Assembly (NCBI GenBank): GCA_009617715.1 | Contig: VTFK01000010.1 | Span: 62,001 to 126,000, forward strand | Reading direction: 5' to 3' | Length of the DNA stretch: 64,000 bases | Source of the DNA: Plectrocnemia conspersa | Taxonomy: Eukaryota; Arthropoda; Insecta; Trichoptera; Polycentropodidae | Shown here: positions 1 to 14,200 of the stretch, in pieces | Position numbering within the stretch: the first letter of the stretch is position 1 | Layout: each line of letters starts with the position of its first letter | Notes under the pieces: generated by a model | Seen by the model: only the letters and a program-made list of their open reading frames with translations | Told to the model about the DNA's origin: nothing | Databases searched by the model: none | Made by a program: the position numbers and the translations under genes

Positions 1-515
1 ACATTCATTTTTAATATTTATTGAACATTCAACCATTATAATCTATCAATTATACTTGTACAACTAGTAAATCTATTTTTATTTAAAACTTCTCTCATTT
101 TCATACTTTTTAATATTGGCAACATCGTTTTATCTAATTTATTATATATAATATTTTTGCATAATAATTGGGGAATATAATACTATTTTTTTGTGTTTAT
201 ACTTATATTTCTCATCCTAGATAATATACCCTTTTTTACTATTTAACTACAGTGATCCTTTAAATTATTAAAATAAAATATATAAATAAATCACACCTAA
301 ATCATATACACCCAATTATTATTTTACACGGTAGATACGTTTCACCAAAACTAGTGTAAAAAATAGAAAAATGAAACATTATTTTTTTTTTAATTTAAAA
401 AACCGTGTTATTTGAAAATAGAACAATATTATGAAATAGAAAATTGTGTTAAAAAGGTAATAATTAAAATATATAATAAATTCTACAAAATATTATTCAT
501 AGATATGTATTCTAA

Positions 516-876
516 TTAAGAAAATAATACATCATATTCATCGCTACCGGATACTTGTAATGTACTCGCACGTTTATGATGGACAGAACAAATAGGGTTT
601 TCATCTTTAGAAATGTCTGACACGGCTAATGAAGACTTTTGTTTGTTATCGTCCTGTGTGGTTGAATTTCTTGTTATTAGGAAATCTATTATTCGCTTAT
701 GTTGTTTTATGTTTCAAAGGTTGTTAATACATTTCTTAATACATAGCCATACAAATCTGCATAAAGTTCGTTCTATGTCGTCATCATGACTGAAAAAATG
801 CTGTTTCATACTCGTAGCAAATTTCAAGCCTATGTGAATTAAAGCAGCTGATAGTTGATAAATTTCACTATTACTT
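516..876 (-). pseudogene. Tigger/pogo-like transposase C-terminal remnant
   Basis: Read on the minus strand, one frame stays open from about 876 to a TAA at 516-518 with a single internal TGA at 714-716. The conceptual product has a helix rich in A/L/I, then DDDIERTLCRF, then IKKCINNL, the stop, then KQHKRIIDFL and a polar S/T-rich tail. From family knowledge, an acidic helical tail followed by a KQxxIxxFF-like motif is typical of the extreme C terminus of Tigger/jerky-type pogo transposases. No catalytic DDE core was found nearby, and there is no start codon, so this is a broken 3' fragment. Another possibility is a different DDE transposon tail. The open frame across AT-rich DNA makes a chance ORF less likely. 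Confidence 0.45.
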
Positions 877-2718
877 TATATATTATATTTTTATTTTGCA
901 TAACGTAATTAATAAAAGTTTTGTAGCTTGTTTTTTTGCAATATGACATATATATAATAATAATTCGTTATTTTTATTTGGGTGTAAATATCACAATCAT
1001 TAATCACATTCATTAATGTTTTAGAATAAAAATATGTCACATTTAGCACAAACAGACTTAAAATTTTGTACGCGCTCCTCATAAGGTTCTTTCGGATAAT
1101 CGTAACTGACAAAAAGTTATGAGTATTATAGGAATATATTTATTTGGAATAAATTAGTTAGTGGTGCTGGTCACTGAAATAAGAACTCCAAAAGCTGTCC
1201 ATGAAAGACGATATTTTGTCAAAGACTTATTGTCCTAAAGAAAAAAGATTTGCCACCCGCAATTATAGAAATAGCTCAGTATTTATTAGTATTATATACG
1301 TTTTTATAAATATAATAATAAAAGTATTTCACTTTGGTTTAAATTGAACATTTCATATGCGGAAACTAATACCTTTTTAAACGGAAATTTAATACAGAAT
1401 AACACTATATCATATGCACGATGATTTAGAATCAGACATCTATTATAATATATTTTTTACATGGCATTATATCACAGCTAACCTCCAACCCTTCTCCATA
1501 TACATATCACTAGTTAGACTTTCCAATTTTGCCGTTTCTCGTAAATCAAACAGCGACGAAACAGTATTCTTGTTAAAACACATATATCACAGATTTATAT
1601 TGCACTGTCTTTGCAAGTCGTCGTTGTTGGTTCGCCGAATCATAGGGCGTTAGTAGGGTTTATTTTTTATTATATTTTAAATTTATATCAATAAAGAATA
1701 ATACATAAAAAATATTACATATTTGTAATATATCAAGATATATTTAAAATTATAATAAATAAATGCTAATATAAAAAATATGATAATAAAAATCTGCAAG
1801 CTTTTGTATTCAGACTGTGGTTACACTCTGTGCTTTATGATTTATGGCGATTTTCATAGCAGATTCTGTGCGGCAGGATGTAGAATAAGATGAGGTTGAG
1901 AATGATGGATCGTTTTGTGACAATTTTTAGACGTTTATGTTGTTTTCTTTGAATAAATGTCAACGAGTAGTTGAATGGGTTGAATACATATACACTTATG
2001 TACATATCGGATAAAAAACATTTTATAAGATATTAAAGCTGAAGTTTTAGAAACTGTTCGGACGATGGGGTGTCAGCAAAGAATACCCTTGAGAATCGAA
2101 CCGTAACAAACAAAGTAAAGTGGTACACCGCCGACCGTTTGACCACAAGTCCGACCCGGCTTGTACTTTATAACCCTACAACTCCCTAACGATTGATATT
2201 AATTAATGTGCTCCAAGTTTAAATTAATATATCACAATTATAAATTGAATTTCTATAATATTATTACATGAAAAATGTTAATGAATGAGATGAAAAAATA
2301 ACTGTGCTCCACTTTAGTTAAGTCGTTGAGTATAATTAATCCAGTCCGTAAATCGCAAAGTAGGCCCGTACTAAAAAAAATAAATGTATATACTTATACT
2401 ATAACTTGTTGAGTCAAAGGGTAGTGCGCTAGGTTTGACCACTGTGCGAAAAACTTTCTGCGGTTCACTCGACTATAAATCTTGCAGGAAAACTAAAGGG
2501 ATGTACCCAATGGCCCTCACTAGAACAATTCTCTTCTACAACCTCAGTCGTATCGAAAGGGGACAATGTCCAACGGTTTTCTTTCGACCGTATATTTCAG
2601 AGCAGATAACAGTCTGACGCTGTTTATATTGCTTACGTTAAATTTATTAAGTTAGTACCAACATACAATTTAATATCGTACATTGTTTATAATAAATTCT
2701 TCTACTAGACCCAGGGTC
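877..2718. other. AT-rich noncoding stretch, no gene recognised
   Basis: Short open frames here (for example 1414-1653 and 2435-2617 on the plus strand) have no recognisable domain and no splice or promoter context. Two patches of higher sequence complexity, about 2040-2190 and 2405-2620, stand out from the AT background and could be old transposon or regulatory sequence, but I recognise nothing in them. Confidence 0.5.
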
Positions 2719-2760
2719 TATCACCAAGTTCAGATTGTCCCAAGACTAAACTTGGTGATT
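2719..2760. repeat. Inverted repeat (hairpin)
   Basis: ATCACCAAGTT at the left is matched by AACTTGGTGAT at the right, around a loop of about 16 nt. It could be a transposon end or a folded transcript element. No function is known. Confidence 0.5.
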
Positions 2761-2887
2761 CAAAGTCAATTAATTTTTTTAATATCTTTAGAGCTCTAAA
2801 AAAATACATAGCTCAAAAATTGTAAGTAAATATTAGCGAAAATTATTGTTTTATCAAAATAGCTCGCTAGTGTTAACGATGTTGTTT

Positions 2888-3040
2888 AAGGTTTTCTAAC
2901 CCTAAAGGGCGTGACTTCGTAGTCAAAAATACGCCGATGGAATCTGGTAATAATTTATTACTTAAATTTATATGATGGGCGAGATCGTATTCTCCGAGCG
3001 GTGGTGGAGAAGCTGGCGGAGGGATGATGTCAGTGGAAGA
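2888..3040 (-). repeat. Dispersed repeat R-C, copy 1
   Basis: This interval aligns by eye with 21578-21744 in the same orientation. Shared blocks include GTGACTTCGTAG and, about 100 bp further, GCGGTGGTGGAGA followed by GGGATGATGTCAGTGG. The minus-strand reading of the left end resembles the tail shared by the R-B repeats (TATTTTxGGCTGC..CCTT..GG..TxAAAACC), so R-C may be a diverged relative. The short minus-strand open frames over 2873-3270 are explained by this repeat and are not supported as genes. Confidence 0.6.
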
Positions 3041-3269
3041 ACCGCAAAGGCCATGTAGGTGAGTCAGCAACGGTGTAGTGGAGGTTGGTTCCTCTGTTGC
3101 AGTCGTGTCTGGTGGAATCCCTCTCTGACGATGGCAGTCCATAGCAGCCAGTTAAAAATTGTGTGCGACTGAGATACAATGTTTAACTGGCTACTCGATA
3201 TACCATTTAAAATTGTCGGAGAAAGATTATGTGAACGCAAACTATCTCTAAAGGAATAGAAGATTTGCA

Positions 3270-3720
3270 ACTAAATGAAAAAACGACAACAAATGCTTCA
3301 CAAATTAGAAGTCTACATAACGGTAATATTCTTGAATTATTTAAACCGTTAAGTAAATATAATTCAACATTGGCAGAGCATTTTTAAAAATTCGAGCTGC
3401 CAAAGAAGACAACAGAGTAATGCAGGTTCATTATCTTTCAACGAGAGTACAAAACGAGTTTATTAATATGTACGGTTTATTTGTTCAAAACGCGGCCATT
3501 TATGAAGTTAAGAAGGCTTAATATTTTGCTATTATTACTGATGCGACTTCAGATTCATCGCACAAGTAACAAACGACAGAAATTATTCGTTACGTTGAGT
3601 TCAGCGAATTTGAATTTTCAATTAAAGACGTTTTATATGTTTTGATACTTTTTTTAATAAAACGGGTCAAGAAATTGCAAGTCGACTTTTATATGTGTTA
3701 CAGAAATTAAAATGAAATTT
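3270..3720 (+). pseudogene. DUF4371/ZMYM1-type hAT transposase remnant
   Basis: A long plus-strand frame from about 3375 to 3710 reads, with two in-frame stops, through HYLSTRVQNEFINMYG, then IYEVKKA-stop-YFAIITDATSDSS, then a stop and QTTEIIRYVEF. From family knowledge, this order (YLS..xQNEfI, then E(I/V)KkAkYF..I.D.T.D.SH.eQ, then iRYV) is the hallmark of the DUF4371 part of hAT-like transposases related to ZMYM1. A GNILELFKPLSKYNSTLAEH segment lies upstream in another frame, as expected for the preceding part of the same domain. The RNase H-like core and dimerisation region are missing, and the stops and frameshift show that it is dead. The family call is fairly firm; the boundaries are approximate. 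Confidence 0.7.
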
Positions 3721-3990
3721 AATGTTTTTATAGATTGTATTATTGAAAATTTGATATCTGGATTTAATGCAGCAAAATAAATAAATATTGCATTTAGTTT
3801 CATGCAGTTAATCCGTAAAGAAAATTTAGAAAAAAGTCTCGAATCTATTCCGAAAATATTTTTTAAAATGTCATTTTAGTAAAATCATATCGGAATACAT
3901 TTTTACCAGTAGATATATATTATTACTAGTGAAAATATAAATTATCTGGCAGATGCTAGTAAAATAATATGATTTTAACTTTTATGTAGT

Positions 3991-4016
3991 AATATATATA
4001 TATATATATATATATA
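3991..4016. repeat. (TA)n microsatellite
   Basis: About 13 TA units inside repeat R-A copy 1. The equivalent place in copy 2 (about 25083-25093) has only a few units, so the tract expanded or contracted after the copies separated. Confidence 0.85.
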
Positions 4017-4470
4017 TTTTACATACTTATCATTATTTATTTACATCCGTTGTATTTATGTGAATAATAAAGTGAATGTGTATTTTTTGGTGAAGTTATA
4101 TTTTCGCTAATAAAGTTGAAATAAATTTTAACCAGTAGCTATATATTTCTAGTAGCGAAAATATAATGTAACTGATATGCTGCTCTAAAATGTTTATAAA
4201 GCTCTATTTGACATGCTGTTCAAACCAAAACCTAACTTGATAAAAATTTTTAAACTAATTATAGTTTTGGAACACTAATTAGATCTAGTCAAAAACCAAA
4301 ACTAAGCTAACTCATCAAGCGGAAGAATAAGTGCATACAGACATCGCATCCCACATATTGCTCCATAGTTTGTCTGCATTTTGATATTACACTATGTTTT
4401 AAAAATATGATAGATATCGTTACCGATATTATTACTTATATAGGAGGGCTGATCAAAGTATTATATATTA

Positions 4471-4703
4471 AAACCGAATTTTGTTCAATAGGAAAGCGTA
4501 AAAACAATTATCACTTCTCAGAAGGCAAAAATTCACGTCAAAAGCAATAAAATCGTGTCGGCGCCGTCGCAGTGGGAACGCTCGGTAACGAGCGTTTTCA
4601 CTGTGACAGCAACGGTACGATTTTATTGCTTTTGACGTAGATTTTTGGCTTCTGAGAAGTGATAATTGTTTTTTGCGTTCTCCTATTGGGCAAAATTCGG
4701 TTT
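4471..4703. repeat. Long imperfect palindrome (foldback)
   Basis: The arms run from AAACCGAATTTTG at the left to CAAAATTCGGTTT at the right and converge on CGCTCGGTAACGAGCG near 4587. Within the arms, ACAATTATCACTTCTCAGAA is mirrored by TTCTGAGAAGTGATAATTGT. Stem length is about 110 bp with scattered mismatches. The sequence could extrude as a cruciform or give a long hairpin RNA if transcribed. The same palindrome is in the second R-A copy. Confidence 0.85.
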
Positions 4704-4860
4704 AAATGTACTTTACTTCATTTTCAATCGTAACATTTTTATTAAAATTATTAATATAAACGCTTGCTAATCAAGCGTTTTCACCACGATGGCACGATTG
4801 TATTTCTTTTGACCTGGACCAGAAATTCACTATATGTCAACACTGAGCAGCAAAGAAAAC

Positions 4861-7800
4861 ACGACTAATTTTCAGGTGAATATTATGAGTATATATTTTT
4901 TTTATAATTTTAATGCCTAATTAAAATATTTCGCATAAAATATGATTTTACAAAATATGTCGCAACGGTGGCTAATTTTTATATTTATTTGAAGCATAGA
5001 AAGGGTTAACTCGTACCAATTATTATTTATTCAAGAATTTATATAACGATATTAAAATATATATAAAATGCCATTTTTGTCATTAGGCCCGGAGTCATTG
5101 ATTTCCCATGGCCCAGATTCTATCTCAGCAATAATCATTCGAAAAAGCAAGCTTTTAAGACTTTGATGTGAGGCGTTTAATACGATACAAATCTACTAAC
5201 TAAGAATATCTAACCAGCAACTACAAACAATACATCAAAATCTATTTTGAAAAAATAAAATAAATGATACCAAAGAAAAGAAATTTACGAGATAACGGTA
5301 ACAAATCCGCCATCCCAATGATAAGATTATTCTTAATCAAATACGAATATTTATCAAGAATCTCAATAAAGAAAATATATATACTGAATATATAATAATA
5401 ATAATTGCAATAAAATGTTTTTCAGCCACCTCTTGTCCAGCCCCAAATATTATTATAAAAATGTTTATAATTTTAGGGTAATTCTTATCAAATGAAAAAT
5501 ATACGCATTCAGTATATTCATTCAGCAAAATATATAAAAAAGATTATCTAGTTTCTATTTTTATGCCTAATTAAGAGGTCATGAGATATCGGCATTAAAT
5601 AAACGACCATCTATTTACTTTGTTGAATATACATATGTAACTACGTATACTTCTAATAAAAGAACGTGACAGACAAATTCTCCGTTAAAAAGTATCACTC
5701 GTGACGCAATCCGGTTACGTGGGCGGGTTAAAAAAAATCCGAGCGTCACAAAAGTATACATTGAAATTTCCCCCGTAATATTGACTCTTTGACGGCAACG
5801 CAAATCTAACCATGATAAACGACTTCTTGGAAATTCGGGCTCGTTAGCTTTTTCGGCATACACGTGCCCGTGTAAAAATCGATGTCCGATGAGATTCGCG
5901 TTCAAAAACGACGGTGATCTTGTACAGCATCCCACGAGGGTTGGCGAAAACTCGGTGACCCGTATCTACCTTCCTTCGAGCTTAGTCAGGGTATCCAGGT
6001 CTGACGAATAAATATAAAAAGGGGTGCCCGAAAGCTTTGCGACAACGTAAAAAAAAAAAGGGCTTCGGGGTGAGTGTGCCATTTAAATTGTTGACTAAAT
6101 GCCGTAAACTTTTTTGTTTAGTGACTTGATAAGGTACTAGAAAATGTGTGTTGGTATAAGCTTGGATAATAATAAAATTATTTAATATAAAATGTGTATA
6201 TAAAATACCTTTGCCCTTATACAAATATTATATTAAATAGCACAATATTATTATCTAAAAACAGATGTAAATTATTTTTAAAAAGCTTGACAAATATATT
6301 ATAATATTAAGTAAGTGACAGTTTGACGTTAAATCTATCAATTAAGTAACTCTTTCATATTAAATTCACCCACTAAACGTTATTTCAATTTTATAGTGTT
6401 AGTTCAGAGCAAGTTCAACAGTATATCTATAAAGTTTTCCATCTTCATTGGACACACTCCAAAGCAGCTTTAAGTTGGCTGCGTCGAAATACGATTAGAT
6501 GTACCTTGAAATCGTTTGATGTCTGGCATCGGTCTGGAATATAGGGGAAGGGTGACAAGAAGTTTTGCTTATTTTCTATCTACAAACATAACTTAAAAGC
6601 CGCATTCAGATAGATTTTCGACTGACAGGTTTGCCATGTTAACGGTCAATTTTGTATGTATTATACACGTGTATTTTCCGATCGAAATAATAAAACGCGT
6701 GAAATACACTTCGAGTGCGGACGTTTATTGCGAAAATAAAATATTGTTTGATTTCAGACGCTTAATAATGCAAAGGGTTATACGTGCATGGGGATGGAAG
6801 AGCTTTCGGTCCAGACGCTCTTTTGGGGATAGTTGCGAGCTTTTTTTTGTCTACACAAACGTCGTAGACTGCACGTAGAATTGCTACCTAAAACTTTTTT
6901 TAATAAAAAATAAAAGAGAATCGACGGTCAAAGCACAAGGGTTTTCTGTATACATATAAGTAAATATTTATTTTAACTGTCTCATTGTGTAAGCTTTTCT
7001 ACAAATATTTAGATATGATACATTCTTTAAAAAAATATATAATATGCAAATATTATTTTTATAAATATCATTATATTATATTTGCAAATTAATAAACTCA
7101 ATATAAATAATAGCGAATATTTTAAACATTTTGAAATACAATAAATATGTAACAATGATAAATAATAATCCGCATGAAAATATTATTAGAGTACATACAC
7201 CTTTAATTAAGTTATAGTAAATTAATGATTTGTGTTTAAATTTTGACTATTTTATAACATAGTTCAATTTTTATATTTGTATGTAAAAATATTAAAATAA
7301 ATAAATTATTTATTTATAGTCGATTTATAAATAGTATCATGCATCATATTTGATTAGGCGAATTTTAAAGTCTCTTTAAATAAAATACAACAATATTTTT
7401 GAACAGTAAACTAAATTCCTACTTTTTAAATTTAATAATAAATATAGTTTTTTTACTGATTTATATACGTACATATATTGTGGGTACGATTCAATAGTCA
7501 CGTACTACCTAAAATATATCATGAATTTTATTTCTCTTAAGCTGTGATTTGTATAAATGATTTGATATCATTAGTTTTTAGTATTATAATTTTAATAATC
7601 ATCTTAATTCTTTTAAAGATATTTTTAATTTACAAGAAATTAGCGATAGTCACATTAAGCTGATATATTTTAATAATTTTAAGAATGGTAAAATTATATA
7701 AGAATAGTACAAATTGTGTCTATTTGTAGTTAACAGTTAGTTACAATTAAAATAAAGGTGATTATTTAATGTATTTTATTATTTATATTATTATTAAATT

Positions 7801-8290
7801 TGGCGAAAAAGTAAACCGAAAATCAAAATAATTCTAAACCTCATTTTCAACTTATTTACCTTATTTTATACCTAAACTTATTTTACGCATTCAAAAATGT
7901 ATTAACAGCAAAACAGTGTAATTGAAATATAATATGAAAAAATATTAGCATAAACTACTTTTTTGGGTTCTCCGTGTTGATGGAAGTTTAGTTATGCAAA
8001 GTATATATAAAGAATCACAAAAGTATGCTATGATTAAAGTGAAGTGATGCTATAATACGGAATCTTTAATATTTAAATTAAATACATCTATAAGAGCTTT
8101 TGAGGTTTTATTAGTTTATACAAAAATAAAAGTAATATAAATATGATTAATCTTTACATCTTAAATAGTTTGCAAGTACAATCACATACATTAATTTAAT
8201 ATAGTATTTTCAGTTCTCGTTCTATATACGTAGTGTCGATTAAATAAGTTTAAGATTCAAGTCAAGAAACTTTTTTAATAAAACTATATA
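4861..8290. other. AT-rich noncoding stretch with two higher-complexity islands
   Basis: No gene is recognised. The islands at about 5690-6090 and 6600-6890 have more GC and CpG than their surroundings and could be cis-regulatory DNA or remnants of old insertions. The frames 5615-5935, 5982-6224 and 6636-6878 lack conserved motifs, usable start contexts or splice partners. Confidence 0.45.
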
Positions 8291-11200
8291 TTTATTTGTC
8301 TAGATCACTGAACTCATTCAGATATTTGGTATGTGAAAAGAGACTGATATTATTTTTATCACAAACACAGCACAAATATATTTTTTACTCGAAATGCATT
8401 TGTAATGTATATGTATATATTGAATCCCGTCTTGCAAATTCCAAACGATTTATCGACCGAGGCATGCAGCTACTACCATTGAAACTCAGAGTTGGGATTA
8501 AAAGGAGAGAGCAAAGAGAAAAAAATATCGTGGAGTACCGTTTGGAATTCAAAAGAATTTTCGGCGAGCTCAATGTTTACACGCTCTTTACAATTCGGCG
8601 GGGGACGCCGGTATCCAATTTAATTTCCGGTGATTGATTTTTATTTTTTCAAACGGCACTCCCGAATTCGATTCTTAGTTTTTATTTTATTTTTCGGCTC
8701 GCCTGATTCGACTCTGTGGAACAGAGGCGACGAAGAGAAGAAATAAATATTTAAATTAAAACTCGATTAATAAAAAGAGGGTTGGCCATAAAATAATACA
8801 GTAAAAATAATTTTCACATTAGAGTCGTCTCATTACTCAAGAGGGTAGTTCGAGAAAATATAAGTTTATTATTTATTTATTTTATTTTAGACAGTCGGTA
8901 TTGTATAATATATATTAAAAAATGTTCGCAGCGCAATTACAAAAAAGTTGTACAGATTTCATAAAGCAGAGATAAACGAAAACGTTGAGCTGATTAACTT
9001 TTAGACCCGCTGTCAGCCACTGGAATTTCATATGCTCAAATAAGCATTGAATTTTTTACATGAAAATATTCTCGGCGAATATATTAAATAAATTAAGTAT
9101 AACTTTCTCCTTTTTTTTCTCAGTGGCTTCAGTTAAAAAATAGTGCTATATAAAAGTACATACATATATTGATTATTACAAGAAGAATAAATATACGTAT
9201 AAATCGTCCTGAATTTCTTCAGAAACGAAATAATATTCTTTTCACATATGTACATATGCATATAGAAATGTGATATTTTTTATAATAATTATACATTTCT
9301 CCTGAATACTTAAAAGTAAACACATAAGTATTTTCTGGTGAATTTTTGCCGTTTGTATATTAACCAGTGGTATAAATCATTAACTGATAACACTCCAGTG
9401 AAAATCTCATATGGACCGTAGTGTTTTTTTAACGAGTCTGGAATATCATTATTATTATTTATTATATATTATTAATTCTGATCAATCATCACCAATTACA
9501 TAATATAATACATAATAAAATTAAAATATTAAACAAATTCAAGAAAATATTTAATCTATTTTGTAGAAAAATCAATATTATAAAATAAAGAAAAACTGTT
9601 CAATCGATATTTTAAATATTATATTTTGATATGTATAAACAAGGGATATTAAAAAAATATTTATAAAGTTCACAAAACAATTTTATAGCATTTTATTTTA
9701 TCATTATTTTTTTTTTTCAAAAAATTACAAAATTACCGTAATCCTTTGGTAACTATTACGTTACGACAGCAAATTATTTATGAGGGTTATCGATCAAAAG
9801 AATTTTTATTCAACGCTGAAAATGGCTTTCATTTACAGTTTTATACACATTTATCACGAAGGTATAGTCCATTCAAGATGTTAACGCTCATCATCGTTGT
9901 ATTGGAAATAAGGGTGCATCTATGGATGCATGCATACATATTGTTTTCCGCGAATTTGTTTACACCTATAGGAGAACGTTGGGGCTGTTTTAAGACCATA
10001 CTTTGGAAATTGAATTAAAAATTATACTGTGTTATATTTTTATTATAAATTATTGTCATGTTGTGGTATTTTGTAATCAATAAAACAATTCCTGTAATAT
10101 TCTATTGGTATTTTTTTAAATATTATATTGAACAGATATTCAACCTGAAGAGTGATTCCAAAACTGCTGTCAAGTTTTTGAGTTAAATAAATAAACAAAA
10201 TAAGCAAGAAAGTGATATTATACATTTTCCTCAACAAATTAAATTAAAAGGAAAAATTAATTGAACGTGTAACTTCACAAGGTCACCCTAAAATATTTCT
10301 CACCAATACTATATCGATGAGCGTTTACATCTTGGACGGACTGTAATTAATTTTAAATTTGCGACATAATTATGCTTGTTCAATAAAATAAGCAAGTTAT
10401 CGATTATCATTGAATAAATCCAGTGAGGTTTAAAATTGATACAGTTATTTTAAACACACTTTCAACGCAACATTGCAAAATTTTATGGCTTTAAACTATA
10501 TCATGTGACGTAGACTAGCGATACAGTAATATTGCAAAATGAGTAAAAACCGCTTACATATTTACTAATATTGCATCTATATTTATTAAATATACATCGT
10601 TTACTATTTTATAATAAAGCATAATCAAGGATCTTAGAAGAGACTTTGCAATTTATATGTGTGTAAATCTAATAAAGTATAAGAATAATAACTTATATGA
10701 ATATTCATTAATAATCTTTAAACGTTTAAGTTTTGCTTTGTCTATGATTTAGTTTTTCCGCCATGTTGAACACTAATTTTCATTACGCAAATTTACGCCT
10801 AAACTCGGTAAAGTTTTGCTATCAAAATCCTTAATGTAACACGTTGTATCATATATAATATCACAGAGGCAGACGTGAATTACTTTAGTAGCGCTATTAA
10901 TTTTAAATAACTATTATCGTTGTTGAATTTAATATAAACATAATACTCAGAAAAAATTGAAAGTAGAGTAAAGCCCTGTTATACGTGCCACGTAAGAGTT
11001 TAACCTTACAACCTATTCCTTAGCCTGTACGTGTTCCGTTTGAAAACGGCTAGGATAATTACATTTTATTCTAAATTCTCGACGCGAACCTCCAAATTTT
11101 CCATCAGGAAGCGTAGAGGTGAAGATAAAAAAAAGCGCTCTTGATTCTCCAACTTTCAATTTCACCTAACACGAACCGAAAATAAAACAGATTTTTGCGA

Positions 11201-14200
11201 AGCGTACACAAAACGATGGGCGACGTAATAAAAGAGCTCACCTAATGTAAGTCTTGTATTAGGTCGGAGATTGAGAACCATTATTGCAGATTTTCCATAG
11301 AGAACGAAAAACCCTTCGTTGAAGAAATCAGACATCGTATTTGTGATTTAAATTTGGTAAAGATACAGAATTCATATAGACAACTTGTTTTATAAAACGG
11401 GGCGTACATTAATCGTTATTCCAATCCCTCGCGTGGTAAATTAGATTGAAGAAAAGGATTAATGTACACCTAAAATAAACGTTAAGCTATTAAATTTATT
11501 AAATATTAATACAATACGTCGCAATAATAAATATTTTTAATTAATTATATATATTATACATTATTCTAATATTAAATCAAAGAAAATATATGTATATAAA
11601 AATAATTAGCAATAATAAATAAATTTGTAATATTTAAAAAAGTTAATAAGTAGTGTAAATCAACACCACGTTATAAGTTTAAAGTTAGGAAAAACTTTAC
11701 AAGGTCGAAAGGAAAATACGCGCAAAAAATAAATTTATTTATATTATAAATATTTTAAAGAGACTTCGAAGCTTTAGAACAGCTTATCTTTAGTTTAAGC
11801 AATTCTTTAACAAGACAAGGATCAACAACTTGGAAAGAAATTTAAATTAAAAAAGCTTTCACATTAATTTTGTCTGTGTATTTATGAATCAGTAAAAGTA
11901 CATTTTAATCAATATTTCAAGTTTAAAGTTGCTTGAAATATGTTTTTTAAAATCCCAACAATATTCTAGTGCAACACCATAAAATCACAACATTGCTTTT
12001 GTACCCAAATTTTTTTTACTATAATATATTATTATGGTTTATTGACTTTTACATATTATGATACTTTTACATTAACATTTTGAGGTCTAGATTAAGATTA
12101 AATTTTGCTGAAGTTAAAAAATTGTTTGAAAAACATTTTTTAATATATTTTTGTCGCATATAGATTACTATTGTAATTATCATTTAACAGTACAGTGTAG
12201 TTATTTTTAATGTTTGACTGGAATTAAACTAAATTACATTTTATTCTTAAAAAGACCTGGTCGAAAAAGAAAAAATTTTGATAAAAATACTGATCAATTT
12301 TGTTTTTATTTGTTTTATTTTAAGCCAAACACTAAATCAATAAATTATATTCATATTTATATATAAATTTTTACTTTAAAAATGTATTAAAAAATATTTT
12401 TGTGTATTTTTTCATAAGGAAAAACGATGAAAAATAATTTTCTAATATATAAAATTATTAACATTTAAATTAATTCTTGACATTATAGAAAAACATTTGT
12501 CATCCTAAACATTAGGTTAAGTTATCTAATCTTTGGGATATTAAATAATCAATTTTTAAAACAAATGTTTTAATAAGATTTACACAATTAACAAAATGTA
12601 TTATTTTAATTAAAAACATATCATTATATTATATAAAAATTAAATTTACAAAGACTATGGATATTTGTTCAAATCTCGAATTAATAAATTATTACAAGAA
12701 ACACCCAGATCTATTAACAATGCTCCAAACTTAGCTAAAAGTGAAGAAAACCTTAGATTACTAAAGATTTCCAAATAATAAAAAATATATTAAACGATTC
12801 ATACATAGCATCATTCTAGAGACACGATACACGCGCGTTTGAAGTTCCGCGAGTGGTGCCCGCAGACCTAGTAGCCTAGTTATCTCCTTCGACGGGGGGT
12901 GATACGGCTTACGCTTAAGACGGTATATATAACGCTGTACAAACCAGACTGAACTTTGCTTTACAAACTTCTTTGACCATGGACCTTGCCTCCTATTTGA
13001 GCGTCGCTCTAGAACAAATACCAACAATTTGGTTATGAAAAATTTAATACTAAACCCAATGTATAGCGCTTACAAATGCGTAATATTACAATCTTATACA
13101 CGGCAGTTTTGTGTTAACGTCTACGGCACTCGCGCCACTTTCATATGCGATCATATTACATGGGAAGAAAAAGGGATAATGAATATGTGAGAATACGGCA
13201 ATATTAATAGATCATAAAGGACTTATTGTGTTCCGCATCGCGCACATACACACACGAAACGCACGTATACTACTTCCGTGTATATTCTGACAAGAATTTT
13301 CTATATTAAATTTTGCTGTGCTGTGAAAGGCAATCCGAAATTGAATAAGAATACGAATTCGGAGGTTATTATACCCTATATTTTTATCTGTGTGAGAATA
13401 CAACGCATGAATATGTTGAGGTGGACCGCACGTTATGTTTATAATGAAAGGTTAGAGTGGATTATATTTTGGAACAAAAATATTTTAAATTCTAACTACT
13501 TTAATAATATATAAATATGTCAAGATTATAGGGATTAGCAAAAAAGTGCTTCTTAAACATTTTGCTCTTAAAATTTTCTTAAGATAGATCTTACATTCAA
13601 TACCTTTCATGAAATATAAAAAAAATATGTATTTAGAAAATAATATCTATTATAGCTAAATACACACATGGCATAATTTCAAATGATAAGGACCTCGTGA
13701 GCGATTGAAATATATGTGGATAGTAGTTTGTAATTTTTGTAGATAGTAATTTATTGAATAATTAAAGAAAATAATGGGCAAGTGCGTTATTGTAAAATCT
13801 GCTCTCTCAGCCTTCTATGAGGTGTTATATTGTACGTTCGATCAGTATTTCACTCGAGAGCGTTTTATGATTTACTGTCATTGCAATAATCACGAAAGTT
13901 TTACATACCAAATTAATATTGCTCTCAAATATTATTTTAAATAATGAACACTAAATGCGCTGCTCAGTCAATGCCCAAAGTGATGAACTTTGATATAAAT
14001 ACTGGACGGTTTACAAAATGTTGCTGACAAAAAAGGTACTGACCATCACAGATCTTAAATCAGGCTTTGAGAAGTTGAAGTTCTTCAGGGCTTAAATTGA
14101 TTTTGAAGGGCTACGAAGCTAGTCAGAAAGTGCCATATTCGTCATTTTTCTCGATTCCGATTGCCATCAGATTATTTCTACAATATTGGTAGGAACATTT

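Larger units (their letters stand above)
3835..4860. repeat. 1-kb dispersed repeat R-A, copy 1 (foldback-bearing)
   Basis: This block matches 24920-25968 over its whole length in the same orientation. Both start with AGTCTCGAATCTAT and end in CACTGAGCAGCAAAGAAAAC. Both hold internal direct repeats (ACCARTAGMTATATATTT..TAGYGAAAATATAA), a run of TA dinucleotides near 3991-4016 in this copy, and a long internal palindrome. No open reading frame is present. The structure suggests a nonautonomous foldback/MITE-type DNA element, but no target-site duplication was seen, so the true ends may differ. Confidence 0.7.
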
